64,000 bases of DNA from Bolinopsis microptera (Eukaryota; Ctenophora; Tentaculata; Lobata; Bolinopsidae), in assembly GCF_026151205.1 (NCBI RefSeq), contig NC_087072.1, forward strand, positions 17,809,669 through 17,873,668. The letters run 5' to 3'. The notes beneath the pieces are model-generated. The model had not been told where the DNA came from. It saw nothing but the letters and a program-made list of their open reading frames with translations, and did no database searches. Made by a program: the position numbers and the translations under genes. Shown here one piece after another: positions 32,134 through 44,741 of the stretch; positions within the stretch are counted from its first letter, which is position 1; the number at the start of each line of letters is the position of its first letter.

Positions 32134-35100
32134 CTAAAGTCTACCATTGGTTTCGGTTGCTACCGTATTTGTTGAACCACGTCGGCTTGAAGCTGCTGTT
32201 GAGGCAGGTCTCGAGGTCTCTGACTCTATTTCTTCCAATCTGATTGTTTCTGTTATTCCGTCTTCTTGACTGACAATAATTCCACCCATGCTAAATACTA
32301 GTTCTCGTATGCATATGGTAATTTTTGATTCTGTCAGTAAAGCATATGCTTTGCTGGATGCGGTATCAAAAAACTTCCTTAAGCTTCTGTCATACAACAG
32401 AGGGTTGATAACAGAATTGATAGGTAATACGATCATAGCAAAGTTTACATACCAATCCGTAGCATCAATCCAATTGACATTGTGTATGGCACTTATAATT
32501 ATGAATGGCACCCAACAAGCGAAGTCTGTTCCTATGATGATCGCAATTCTGTTCTGGATTTTACGTTCTTCGCGAATTCTGTCCGGATTAGTGCCCTGTC
32601 CTGACTTCTCGGTAGATTTTTGGGTTGTGATCTTGATCAACACATAGGAAAATGTTATTACCACAGCACATATGAGATTGACACTCAGCATGGCCCACAC
32701 CATAGCATTTCCTTTTGTGTCAATTATTTCTTCTTCTAGGCCTGAGAGGTCGTACCTAGTTCTCCTCGGATCGTCACTACGGACAAAGTATTTGAAAAGA
32801 CATACGCCATCATTACCGTAGAAATGAACATTGCTTCTTCTCAACTGTCCGGCATTCTGGCTAAACATTCCATTAACCTTCTCACCGATCTCACGCCAAG
32901 TAATGCCCTGTGTAATGCTCTCATTCTTGTAATATGCTTGAAGAATCTTAATATGTTTTACTTTGTTCGGAAATCCTATGAATACCTTAAACGCTGGATC
33001 ATAGAAGATGCCTTGAACAAAATAATCTTCAAAAACTGAGGCTAAGGGTAACCAAGCTATTGCAAGGGAAACACTAGCAATTATACCCACAACTACGAGA
33101 GTTGTGACTACAGATCTTTTGTCGACAGGGGCTGGAACAGATAGAGATCGGCTCGCTATCCCGACCGTTCTGATCAGGCTCAGAGCAGTCATAGCAAAGA
33201 GTGACAGCTGGGATCCCATAGTGCTGACCACTCCCAACATCGAACAGGGAACTCCAGACAGCCATTCAGCCTGTTTCTTGCAGTAATCGTTACCATAAAT
33301 ACTGTCAATTACGGACAATGCAATTAAGTAGACTCCAATTAGGAAATCTCCTAATCCGATGACAGTAATAAGGACCATGGTGCGAAGCATACTGCTAGTT
33401 TTGCAGTCTATAGCAGATCGTACCGCGTTGGTTATTGTGACCAAATTAAAAATGACTGCCAGAACACCGAACAAACAGCAAGTTAGTTTTATCACGCTGT
33501 TCTCGAGGATTTCCTTTCCACAGGATTGGTTACACTCGTCTGACAAATCAAAACAGTCGTACATACCGTCACATTTCTGTGAGTGGGATATGAGCTGCTC
33601 TTTGACGCCAGTTTTATTCCTCGTGTTCTGGCATACCACGTGGTTTGTACAGTTCTGCTCGTCTGACATGTCTCCACAATCGTCAATAAGGTTACACACT
33701 TGACTATACCTTACACATCTGTTGTTTTTACATTCAAAAAAGTCATTTTTAAATTCACCTTTCTCAGATCTTGTGACAAATGTGAGGTAAGAGTTGCTTG
33801 CTAGAGTGTATAGTCGATCAGGATATTGTCCCGGACACGCATTATATTTCGGAGGAGTCTTCTGAAGAGGACATGTGGAGTCCATGCACAAACCCATGCA
33901 GCTCAAGTACACGTAGTATTCGCCAAACAGATCAGTGCAATTCAATTTGGAGGTTGGAACATTTAGTACCAATCTGATGCCAAAAACATCACTTGAGTGT
34001 TCTTGAAGATTACACACTTTATCCTGAAGAGAATATGCTGATATGCACAAGTCTCGAATTAAACAGTCCTGGATAATGGCTGAACTTTCGAAACTTGGGA
34101 AGTCTCTCGAGACCGTGCAGACATCATTTTCCAGTTCACACGAGTTTACACCATCACACAACAGATCGAACTCAACATACGGTTTCTCAAGACCACCAGG
34201 ACATAAAAACACGTTCTGACAGGTTTCAGCTCCAAATAATATTCTATTTGAACCATCGTCTTCAGTTCCACAATAATTCCATTGTACATTTGTTTTCTCG
34301 TCTTCTCCGTACAGACAATCTGTTTGGCTATCCATTATCCAGGCTACAGGTATGTCCATGAATTTATTGATATTAAAAGTGCGGTTACATCTCAAAGCAA
34401 TACCGGTTCTACGACTGCAAACGTCATGAACTTCATCACTTCCGTCACTACAGTCATAAACTCCATCACAAAGTTTGTGTTTATGGATGACACAATCTAC
34501 TATCAAAGAGGGTGACACGCACTCATTTTCTAGGCTATTATCGCAAAGGTTAATTACTTCGTCGGTTAAAATATTACCACCACACGTCACATATTTGGAG
34601 ACACTAGACATGAAACCATTTATCTCGCAAAATCCTCCTATTCTGTTCACATCAGTGCAGTTGGTCTGGTCTAGATAATCATAGCAGTACGGGTATGTAG
34701 CATTTGAGGTAAGATTAAACACTCCACATCTGGTATAGTTCATTATATGTACCATCTTGTTGACGTTCTTCTCCACTTTACTGTAGTAATGGATGCAGAT
34801 TCCATTGGTAATCTCTTCTACTAGATCACAGCCCTCCTCATCCTCTCTGTGCTCACAGTCATCAATCCCATCACAGATCCAGGGTATTGATAAATAGTTT
34901 CCATACGTATGGGGACAGTACAGGCCGTATATTAGACCATTGCAAAGACTCTCATCTTTACAAGTGTTCGTTGAGTCGCATATATCGTTGCATATATCTG
35001 ATACAACATAATGCGATGATGATGTAAATAAAGAAGTTGCAGTTGCAGTATTAGGTATAGTGGTAGTCAGGCTAGAAGTATCAATAGTCACGCTAGTAGT

Positions 35101-36991
35101 TGTTAAACTAGTGGTCATGGTACTACGTAGTTCATCAAATTCCTGGTCTGTATCTCCGAAATATTTTATTTCACCTTTCTTATCATACTCAAAAAAGCTT
35201 CCACACAAAAATGTTGAGTTCCCCATAATTATATTGGTGTTTAACCCGCATGCTTGATAAGCCTTGGAGTCATTTTCACACACAGCAGAAACACCGAATT
35301 TGTAACTGCTAGTCTTGCTTTCAAATTGTTTCTTCTCATCGTACCTTACGTTCGAGTGCACACACTTAAGATGGTACATTTTTCTGCTATCATCAAAACA
35401 TACGTTTTTCAAAAATCCGCGATAATTGGTAACTGTACATTTTTTGTCTGATTCTTTCTCTGTTGATATACTCGTACAGCCTGGAAAATGAGTTGATGTC
35501 ACCGATCTCTACATTACACAAATTGTGATATTCTATCCGAGCATGAGGATGAAAATGCGCAAAAGATTTTGTTATAATTTGTAAAATCCCACACCCCACC
35601 TGTTTTATTGAAACAGCGAAGCCAGACGATGTCCCTGTAATCACAGTTATGACTTGCCATCATCATATCACACATTGACATATCGTTATCATCTGAGTTG
35701 CAGTATACTTCACCCATTTCGTGCATTGTTGGCATTGTTCCATTCATCCAAGATCTAGAAAATTTACATTTCTGGTTGAAATGAATCGAAGAATTACACA
35801 AGTAGCAGTGCTATGTCAAAGTTGTATTCGAGGAAAAATCCTAAATTATATCGTATTTTGGCGAAGGAAACAAAACTAACACTGGCATGTAGTTCATATT
35901 TCTTGGATGACTCCCCCAATCTGCGAAGAGATATCCAATAGACTGACAAACCAGATGTGCAGAATGCCAATTAAAACTATCATGCTTGCAAACAGTTTTG
36001 TTTTGTTCTAATCTGGCTAGCTTATTAACAACAGTAAGGACCAGAATTCCCTCTTTTTCAGCTTCTACCTCTGTTCTGTTCACCAGATTGACCAAAGATA
36101 CTCTCTCTAACTTCCACTCACGCTCTGAAAAATTCCCACTATTAGTTACTCGATAAAAAAAGGATCACCATTATCAATGTATTCTATGATATTATAATAC
36201 TTGTTAAACATTGATAATATACCAATTTACATAATTTGATAACATACCAATGTAGTAGGAGTCCGATGCAGTATCCTGTGACTGGAACACTATGATACTC
36301 ACAGTATTCCGCCACACTCCACTCCACAAGCCGTCGTAATATTCGTGGTTACACGATTCTTTAGATGCTGTGACATCAGCGACCTTTACTCCATTGCAAT
36401 GAATTACTGTTCTGAAGCCTCGTTTCTCAATTTTCCACTCCTTGTTTTGATCTGCTGGTAGAGTTGCCGAGAAGTAATTATTTAGCCTTTGACAGAACTG
36501 GAAAGCATACCGTATAGGTTTGTAGAAAATAATGCTTATCCCTCCAGCAGAATAACCCCCTTCATCGGAATACCTTATCTGCACACGGTCATTACTTCCC
36601 ACGGCACTTGATGTCCTCATGTACAGGTATGAAATCTCGAGGTCAACTCTGATGTCCTTGTTAAGTTCCACTGGATTCCATATAAAACCTGTTTGAGTGT
36701 TGGCAATTTTCCAAAAAAGATTGGGGTTATAAAAATAACAAAAAATGGCTGATATATGATTACAAAATTGGCGAAAAAATTTAAGCAATGTTTTTGTAAT
36801 TTCTATTCCCAAAATTCTCAGCTTTCGATGGCGATGATAAACAGCCATTAATGGAATAATTACAATTATTGCAAACCTGATGGTGTCCCATTTCCATTAT
36901 CTGAAGTAAAATTTATTGAGTCAGATTTTCCTGTAGTTTGAGATTCAGCTTCTTCCAAAAATGTCAGCCCAAGAATAATGAGTAGATGCAT
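32134..36991 (-). CDS. SRCR-LDLa receptor with rhodopsin-type 7TM (LGR/relaxin-receptor-like core), five exons
   Basis: Exons: 36877-36991, 36248-36688, 35881-36124, 35594/35600-35754, 32134-35508 (the last junction has two possible site pairs). The product is about 1440 residues. It starts with a signal peptide (MHLLIILGLTFLEEAES). The second exon encodes an unrecognised beta-rich domain (RVQIRYSDEGGYSAGGISII, LPADQNKEWKIEKRGFRTVI, SQDTASDSYYIG). Exons 3-4 encode an SRCR domain (VCKHDSFNWHSAHLVCQSIG; W-x-G-x-M...VYCN; NCDYRDIVWLRCF). The large exon has a Thr-rich linker (about residues 125-160), then LDLa modules with C..G..DC...DE signatures (WICDGIDDCEHREDEEGC, LCDGVYDCSDGSDE, VCNLIDDCGDMSDEQNC, KCDGMYDCFDLSDEC), then seven membrane helices from about residue 665. 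TM2 GDFLIGVYL is as in LGR/RXFP receptors, the DRY position reads LIRT, and TM7 ends NPLLY. No leucine-rich repeats are visible. It is likely a plasma-membrane G-protein-coupled receptor; the ligand is unknown. Confidence 0.82.
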
Positions 36992-38839
36992 TGATATTTT
37001 TTATTGGATAATATCAAATTCCCTTTTATTTCAGGGTTCGCAGTTTTGCTGATCGCTAAAGAAATTGAATTGTTAACTTAAAGCAATGACATGCCCAAAA
37101 CGGGCATTTTGTGATTTATCAAAATACACTTTTTTTGTGCAAATTCATTTTGCCCGAGGTAGACACTTTTACCGATGGTTGCCTCATAATGATCAGGGTA
37201 GCATGAAACATAAGGCCTGTCGTGATATCATGGATCGCTTAGGTTCCACCAGGATCTGGTAGTCCTCATAATTCTGTGGCCTCTATGTATCGTCATCTCG
37301 CACAACTCTTTAAAAATCTAGTAAATTTGGCATGTGAAAATGTGCAGCCTTCCAGACATTGATTGGGTTAACGAGGTGTCGTACGTCACCTCAAGATCGG
37401 GTGACAGGGGGCTGACCAGGCCAGAACCCAATTGATTGGGTCTGAGGTCACGTGATTATGAGCCTGAGGTCACGTGACTATGACGTCACCAGAGCTTCAT
37501 GTTCTCCGTTTTCCGCTCATTGGACCAGGTGAGCTTGCATGCTTGTGAATGTGGGTGTAAGTACAGCTGTACTGTAGTTTATACCTAATTACCCCTATAG
37601 AAACCGAAAATTTATTTTCTGGCAGAAAGCAAGAAATTTACCAAAATATCGACATTGTTATAAACTTATTTGGATGACCATTCCTGACCTAAAACTGCAC
37701 GAGAAATCGATTAAACTTGGTTTCAGAACTCAACAATGCTTCCTTATGCCTTAACATCCATGTTTTATCGATACAATCAACATTATGATCCTGTTAATTG
37801 ATTAATTAGTAACAAGTACCTAACAAATACGCAGAAACAACAATCACACCTACATTGCATTCCTAACTGGTCGATTTCGAGTGATCAATAATCGTCGTGA
37901 TGATACGTCACGTGTTCCTGATCATCATCAGCAATCAAGAGACAGGAGCGGCGGTTGCTTTGAATCAATGGTTTACGTTATTTTTGTGAATTCGACCCCT
38001 GTTGAAACAGTTATCACACTTTGTAACTGCATATGTATCGAGGATAGCTTTACAAATAAGAGTATCAGTAAATAAAATTGCCACAAGTGTTTCTCTCACT
38101 CACTTTCGATAAGACACATTGCATTGGAAAGAGTTTTACTTTTTTCTCTTCCAAGTAGTTCATTATACCACTTGCTATTCCCCGTCCTGAACGTTTAAAA
38201 ATTACGAATTAACTATAATATCAATCAAATGAATCAGATTATCAGCTACTGTATGCGTAAACAAAGTTGCAATTTTAATTTCACGGGATCCGGGGATCGG
38301 ATCGTTTTTGCCTTCATTAACTCTGTTAATAGTGTTATCTTGATGGAGTTATTGATCTTTCAAAATCCTTGATAAGTAAATAGAACGAAAGTTTACTCAA
38401 ACTTCTACTGTTCCTTCTAGTTCTGCTAGGCTTACAGTTTATAGTCGGCTTCTTAATCTTTCTTTCCAAATTGAGTACTTAGCTTTCATATATTATACAA
38501 GTTCGAATTCTACATTTTTTTAAATTGATTGTAGATCTGGGGTGTAGGAAGCGGGGGGACCATCGCCCCACCCCCCCCCCCCCCCCCCCCATGAAATCTG
38601 GGCAAGGGGCCAAAAAGGGCTAACTTTTTGTTTAGGTTTCTAAACATGTTTAGGGAAAAAATCGTCAAATATATTTTCGGTTTAATTCTGAGTCAAAATT
38701 GTTCAAAGTTTTTCTGGAAACTACTTTTGTTCATGTTTTATGCTACCCTGATCATTATGAGCTACCCTGATCATTATGAGCCAAAAATATTTTGAAAGAT
38801 AAAACTTCAGTATACTTACGTTACTGTTACGTTTTCATT
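36992..38839. repeat. Repeat-rich flank with a dispersed family around AATGATCAGGGTAGCAT
   Basis: TAATGATCAGGGTAGCATGA at 37186-37205 is repeated inverted at about 38738-38782, twice in tandem there. The adjoining TTTTTCTGGAAACTACTTTTG block (38710-38735) matches, inverted, 29650-29740. A C run occurs at 38571-38590. No gene was recognised; the + strand ORF at 37881-38075 has no support. Confidence 0.55.
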
Positions 38840-38917
38840 ACAAGGTTGTCGTATAATTTGTCTGATAACGTGCATACAACGTTGTATCAAATACGTTACA
38901 TTAACCTTTAACAGCTA

Positions 38918-39812
38918 CCTTATCGGACCTTATTTGGACGGACATTACATGAACGGACATAATTATGAACGGACATTAATATGAACGCTCAAAGGCATTC
39001 AAAACCATCAAAAATCCGAATTTTTTTCAATTTTTTGACGTTTTTTAAATTTCAGCAAATGATTTTTAAATCCATTTTTTCTACAGTAAGTAAGAAAAGC
39101 AGTCATTGAGCAGTAAAAATGTTAAAATATGTGTACATGATCAGTGTCTAATATCACATATCATCTTCATCAAATGGGTTTTCGTGCATGAAATAGTCCA
39201 TGCTTAAAGCATCAGTGATTTCTAGCTATATGGAAACCTTTTTTATCAAACTACCCCGGTCCTGCATTTCAGTGTTTACTTTTACAAACCATTCGGCGTG
39301 AAGTGGTTTTATCTTAGACAACTTAAGGTTAACCTTAACATCACGTGGAGCTTTCCTAGCACTGTTCCATTACCTCCCCTGAGTAATATGAACTATAATA
39401 TAACAACGTCGGACAATGTCCTTGGAAACACGATTTTACCGTAATATCTAGAGGCTGGAACAAGTTTGTCATGTTGGCGGGGACTAGTTCATGAACTATA
39501 TTGTTGAGTGCCATAATTTCGTTGACTTTTTTCCGCCAAGTAACCCTTGAAAACATCATATACTAGTAGAATTTTCTGTGCCTCCGGCAGACCAAGGAGA
39601 ACCTTTCCATCGTTAACTTACGGCACAATCAAGTTCTCAAAGTTGTCATATTCTGGACAAAAAGTTCGAAATGGAAAAATTTTTGAAAAAATTTCAACGG
39701 ACTTTAACTTGGACGGACATTAATTGAACGGACTTTATTTGAACGGACATTAAGATGAACGCTAGGGCCTCCAGCGTTCAGGTAATGTCCGTCCAAATAA
39801 GGTCCGATAAGG
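38918..39812. mobile_element. pogo/Tigger-type element with TA duplication (895 bp)
   Basis: The inverted ends read CCTTATCGGACCTTATTTGG with GACGGACATTA repeats just inside on both sides. TA flanks both ends, and the empty site (CAGCTAACTCAT) is present in the neighbouring tandem copy. A transposase fragment lies inside on the minus strand. The length is too short for an autonomous copy. Confidence 0.85.
39356..39559 (-). pseudogene. DDE transposase fragment (pogo/Tigger/jerky type)
   Basis: A 67-codon fragment with HELVPANMTNLFQPLDITVK. This matches the conserved 'VPA..T..LQPLDV.V' motif next to the catalytic Asp of the DDE_1 superfamily endonuclease domain. Most of the catalytic domain is absent. 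It agrees with the TA duplication of its host element. Confidence 0.65.
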
Positions 39813-40910
39813 TAACTCATTTCCAACGTTGGTGATGTAAGGTTTAATCAACTTGAAAACCACGTTACAAACCCAACGTTGCAAAGTGTAAATTACAACG
39901 TTTACCGAACGAACTTTTCAAGTACGTTATTAACACGTTTCAATTACAACGTTGTCGTATAGTTTTTCTGATAACGTGTATACAACGTAGTACCAAATAC
40001 GTTACATTAACCTTTAACAGCTAACTCATTTCCAACGTTAGTGATGTAATGTTTAATCAACTTGTACACAACGTTTCAAACCCAATGTTGCAAAGTGTAA
40101 ATTCCAACCTTAAAACAACGTTAATCTAACGAACTTTGCCGGCTGGGTACCTGCAAAAGTGTTTAATTTGACAAAACGATTTTGCAAAAAAAAAGTGATT
40201 TACGTATAAATCACTAAAAGTAAATTTCCGTTTTGGGAGCGAGCCCTTACATATAGTCAATACCTTCGATAATCTGTTGAGAAATCGTGAATCGGTAGGC
40301 ACTCGATGAAATTTACTTGGGCTCAACTTTATATACCGGTTATCTGTGCCTAACATGGGACGATTGCCGGAGAACTAACACATCTGTGTCAGCTCTGACA
40401 ATAGAAACGCGTCGAATATAATCGATATTTTATAGTGCAGGCGAAACCATTCCCGTGGTCAACGGGAGAGGAACACTTCTTTATGGAGGACCAAGTAAAG
40501 AAACGATAGTACGGCCACTGTCTGTAACATAAAAATACCGAATGAGTATACTGCAACCGAAGCTATTCTGGGAGACCTATTACTGGAAAATATCAAACGC
40601 TTTACCGCGGCAGGAACAGCAAGATTTTATGACAGTACCGGCATACCGGAAATCTGATATTTTAGAACACAAGTTGCTTTACTATAAATAGTAAATGATA
40701 TCAAAAAGTTCATAAGATATTACCAATTTTACGATAATAAAGATTTTTGACTAACCAATTTTGAACAATTTAAATAGGTCTGATTTGGTAATTTATATTT
40801 GACGTGACATGAAGTAAGCACTATTTTTAAGTGGAGTATCGTTGACTGATGACGTGATTCTGCCGATTATTATTTTTTAACTCTTAAATTAAAAGGTGGG
40901 ACAGAGAAAA

Positions 40911-41380
40911 GGACAATATGATTTTACCGCAATTTTGAATTTTTTAAGAAATTTTTAAGAAATTTGCGCAAAATACGGGCCAGCATGTTATACGAAATTA
41001 GGTAAAAAACCCAACATCGCCATATTCAGGTGCCTTAAAAACCATGTTAAAAATGAGTTAGAGATCTGAAATTTTGCAGGGCGTCTAGACGTTGACCAAA
41101 TCGACTGTACAAAAATTCCAAGTGAATGAAAATGTCCTCAGATTTTGAATAAAATTACTCCTTAATGGTTTAAACTCGATTTGAAAAGTTGTTATTTTGT
41201 CAAAAATCAAGTTTTAAAAACACTTAACTTGATGACGCCATCAAGTGATGATGATGACGTTAAATTATTTTTCGATATAATGTAAACTAAAGTATAAACG
41301 ATTATCTTTAAAACCTGTGGTTCTATAATCTAGATGACTGTATCGTTTATACTTTTGAATCTACGGACACTTGAATGTTC
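40911..41380. repeat. Dispersed repeat shared with 46411-46960
   Basis: AAGAAATTTGCGCAAAATAC, GCCAGCATGTTATACGAAAT, TTAGAGATCTGAAA.TTTGC and GGGCGTCTAGAC occur in the same order at 46411-46555. The right part (ATGATGATGACGTTAAATTA, AGTATAAACGATTATCTTTA, AACCTGTGGTTC, AAGTGTCCGTAGATTC) matches 46690-46860 in inverted order, so the second copy is rearranged. Confidence 0.75.
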
Positions 41381-41390
41381 TAAAACACCT

Positions 41391-41640
41391 AAAACACAGT
41401 GAGGTGTTGTGTCCTTGTACTCCCAGCTCTAGCCCCCAATTTCCCGGGACCTCACCTAAAACACAGTGAGGTGTTGTGTCCTTGTACTCCCAGCTCTTAC
41501 CCCCATGATTTCCCGGGATCTCACCTAAAACACAGTGAGGTGTTGTGTCCTTGTACTCCCAGCTCTTACCCCAATTTCCCAGGATCTCACCTAAAACACA
41601 GTAAGGTGTCGTGTCCTTGTACTCCCAGCTCTTATCCCTG
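41391..41640. repeat. 66-69-bp tandem repeat copying an exon end and its donor
   Basis: Four units start near 41391, 41458, 41527 and 41593. On the gene strand each holds GAGTACAAGGACAC..ACACC, the last about 36 coding bases of the sushi exon, then TGTTTTAG|GTGAG. Only the unit at 41591 joins the exon body; the other three are intronic copies with intact donor-like sites. Confidence 0.9.
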
Positions 41641-42937
41641 ATACAGGTGATGAGACTGCTCCCTGAAAGACTGTACCCTGGATACAGTCCAGCTCCACTC
41701 TTTTTCCGTGGTCCACTGGAAGTGGGATGTTTGTATTCATGTCGAACATTTCATCCAGCAATCCAGTGCACTTGTCTATGGAGCAGCTAGGGAAGTTCCT
41801 GGCTGAGCTGAACTTTGTGTCCTGGACACAGGTGATGGTTCTGTCTCCAGCTAAGGAGTACCCAGCCACACAGTTCACATCTATTTTTGTCCCCTTCTTC
41901 ACAGGGAAATGGGAGCTAGTGTAGAGGCTACTGTCTAGCTGTAATTCTGAGCATGATCCTGAACAGTGGAGTTAATATTAACTGATGTTGGAGTACAATG
42001 TTAATAAAACAACATCCACTGCACCGGAAACTAAGTTTCCGTTTTAAGGTTTGCTGTGTCCGGGAGAGACCCACACCTGTCTATAATAATAGTGAACAAT
42101 TTATTTTTTCCGTTCTTTAAGATAAGAGAGGTTTAGGCTCATTACGACCTCACCTGTTTAAATAGTTTACGCTTGATAAAAATCCCTTCTTAACACCAAC
42201 AGACACGAAAAAAAACATTCTGCCTACAAACCTAGCATACAGGAGGGGATAGTTATAGTTAAGGAAAAATCTGTTCCCTCAACACATGTTACGGTGTTGT
42301 CTCTAGTCATAGTGTGTCCGGGACTACACTTTAGGGAAACTTCAGCCCCAGGTGGTAGGGGGAACTGTGTCTCTGTTATTATCTCCGTCCAGTTAGAGGG
42401 TAGACTCTCACACGAAACTGAACGTTTTGGATAATTTTATATGCGTTCACAAAGTACAAGATAAACTAGTCCCAATTTCTAGTTGAACTTGACCCTGGTG
42501 GTGGCCTGTGGAATATATGAAATGTCTAAATACGATATATCAGAGAAAATTACCGCAGCGAATGTGATCCTCGGAAGCATGGGATCCTTTAGGACACGTG
42601 ATACACAGCCCTGCTCCCTCTGCAATGTAACTGTTTGTGGGACACTTCTGACATACTGACTGTGAACTGTCCTTGAAGGTCCCTCCTTGGCAAGGAACTG
42701 GATCAAAGATTGATGTTTGGTCAGTAGACCACCTAGCAGAATAAGAGGGGGGGGGGGGGGGTTGTTTTATATTTGCAAATACAAACCGAGTCACTTTTGT
42801 GATTTGATATGTTATTTCAATAATATTCTCTCCTGAACTTACTGCAAGTGGTTTTTTATTGCTAGGTTCCTCTCCAACGACGCATTTAGCACAGCTCGTC
42901 ATAAAAGTGTCCCGATACGTTCCTTCTTCACATTGCT
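41591..42937 (-). CDS. Sushi (CCP) / ephrin-receptor-like repeat protein, partial, with a frameshift
   Basis: Exons: 42843-42937 (CEEGTYRD..., C-rich), 42554-42697 (QGGTFKDSSQSVCQKCPTNS, then CITCPKGSHASEDHIRC, an ephrin-receptor-like/GCC2 repeat), 42232-42417 (SCESLP..., SLKCSPGHTMTRDNTVTC) and 41591-41958 (IDVNCVAGYSLAGDRTITC, then a further CCP). The last three are joined in consistent phase; the junction between the first two is unresolved. Such modules occur in secreted or membrane adhesion proteins (SVEP1/SCUBE/complement-like). In the last CCP the frame of ...GKRVELDC and that of PGYSLSGSSLITC differ by one base near 41688, so a base is missing: either a real frameshift or an assembly error. 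Neither end of the gene is defined. A further piece may lie at 43199-43400. Confidence 0.65.
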
Positions 42938-43198
42938 CTGAAAATAAAGGGATGTCATTTCAAACTCCTTTTATACGTTCACTGACCAAGTCTTTTTTGT
43001 TGCTAAAAATTTCCCGGTTAAGGAGGGAGAAGGGAATTTAGCCTATAATTCGTGTGTAACTTTACATCGAGATAGCAGTCGACCAACAAACCTACGTCGG
43101 TATTCCCTTTTTTCTCCTCCGTAAAAATCCATGCTACCAGCATCCTTACACCAAATTGATATTACCCCGAATCTCAGAATCATAGTTCCTTTTAACGA

Positions 43199-43400
43199 TT
43201 AATCTGACAAATAGAGTAAAAGTCTGGCAATGTGACTCGGGCACTGAACTGTTATAGTTACTTTGTTAGACTTTGGCCAAGTCACTTGTAATGACATACT
43301 GGAGGGTTGTACTGTGACACTTTTCACATTAATGGAGCATGGAAAAGAAGCAAGTAGTGTAGCAGATTCTTCATCGGTAGATGTTCGCCTTGCTGCATAA
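43199..43400 (-). CDS. Possible further exon of the sushi gene
   Basis: The open segment (DEESATLLASFPCSINVKSV, SMSLQVTWPKSNKVTITVQC) follows a 3' splice-like TTTTATGCAG. It has a secreted-domain look with two cysteines, but no family was recognised and its junctions were not resolved. Confidence 0.3.
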
Positions 43401-43971
43401 AAATATAATTTGAACAAAAAACATATAGTAAACGACTGATTTGTAAAAAGTTAATAAGCTTTTATTGAGCGTAGAGTATATAATATTGCATATTGAGGTA
43501 ATAACGATATTTATATTCGCATGGCACAACTACTCTCATTTATAAAACCACGCGAAAGGCAAGCACGTCGACGTCATAAAACATGAAAATTTACACTGAG
43601 GCAGTAGTGACGAATGATCCAACACGTACAACCCAAAATCATTTTATCATCGAGCAGTTTATAACTTGATGTTATTGTTCTATCAGTGCCCTGATGCTCC
43701 GCAATAAGGAAGCATTTACTATATTGCATCCATCCAGTGTAGTCATTACCCACATTATCTCAATTGCTTTTTTTTGCTGTGATAAATAAAGCGGCTCACG
43801 AGGTACCACGTTAGATATATAATCCTACCGTGACCATTCTATGATCAATAATGCCTCTAAGTCTAAAGGTCTGTAGATCCAATACAGGTTCCTGAACTAG
43901 GCAAAAATAAAAATACGACCATGGTAAAGGCTGACCTTGCTGCATGAAGACAGGGACATGGACAGGGACAT

Positions 43972-44740
<769 letters not shown>

Positions 44741-44741
44741 T

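Larger units (their letters stand above)
38840..40140. repeat. AACGTT-rich repeat, two tandem copies, the first interrupted
   Basis: The copy at 39940-40135 runs GTTGTCGTATAG, GATAACGTGTATACAACGT, CAAATACGTTACATTAACC, TTTAACAGCTAACTCATTTC, CCAACGTT...GTGATGTAA. The copy beginning at 38840 has the same order but is split after AACAGCTA by the insert at 38918-39812, then resumes with ACTCATTTCCAACGTT. The left copy thus supplies the filled site and the right copy the empty site. Confidence 0.82.
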
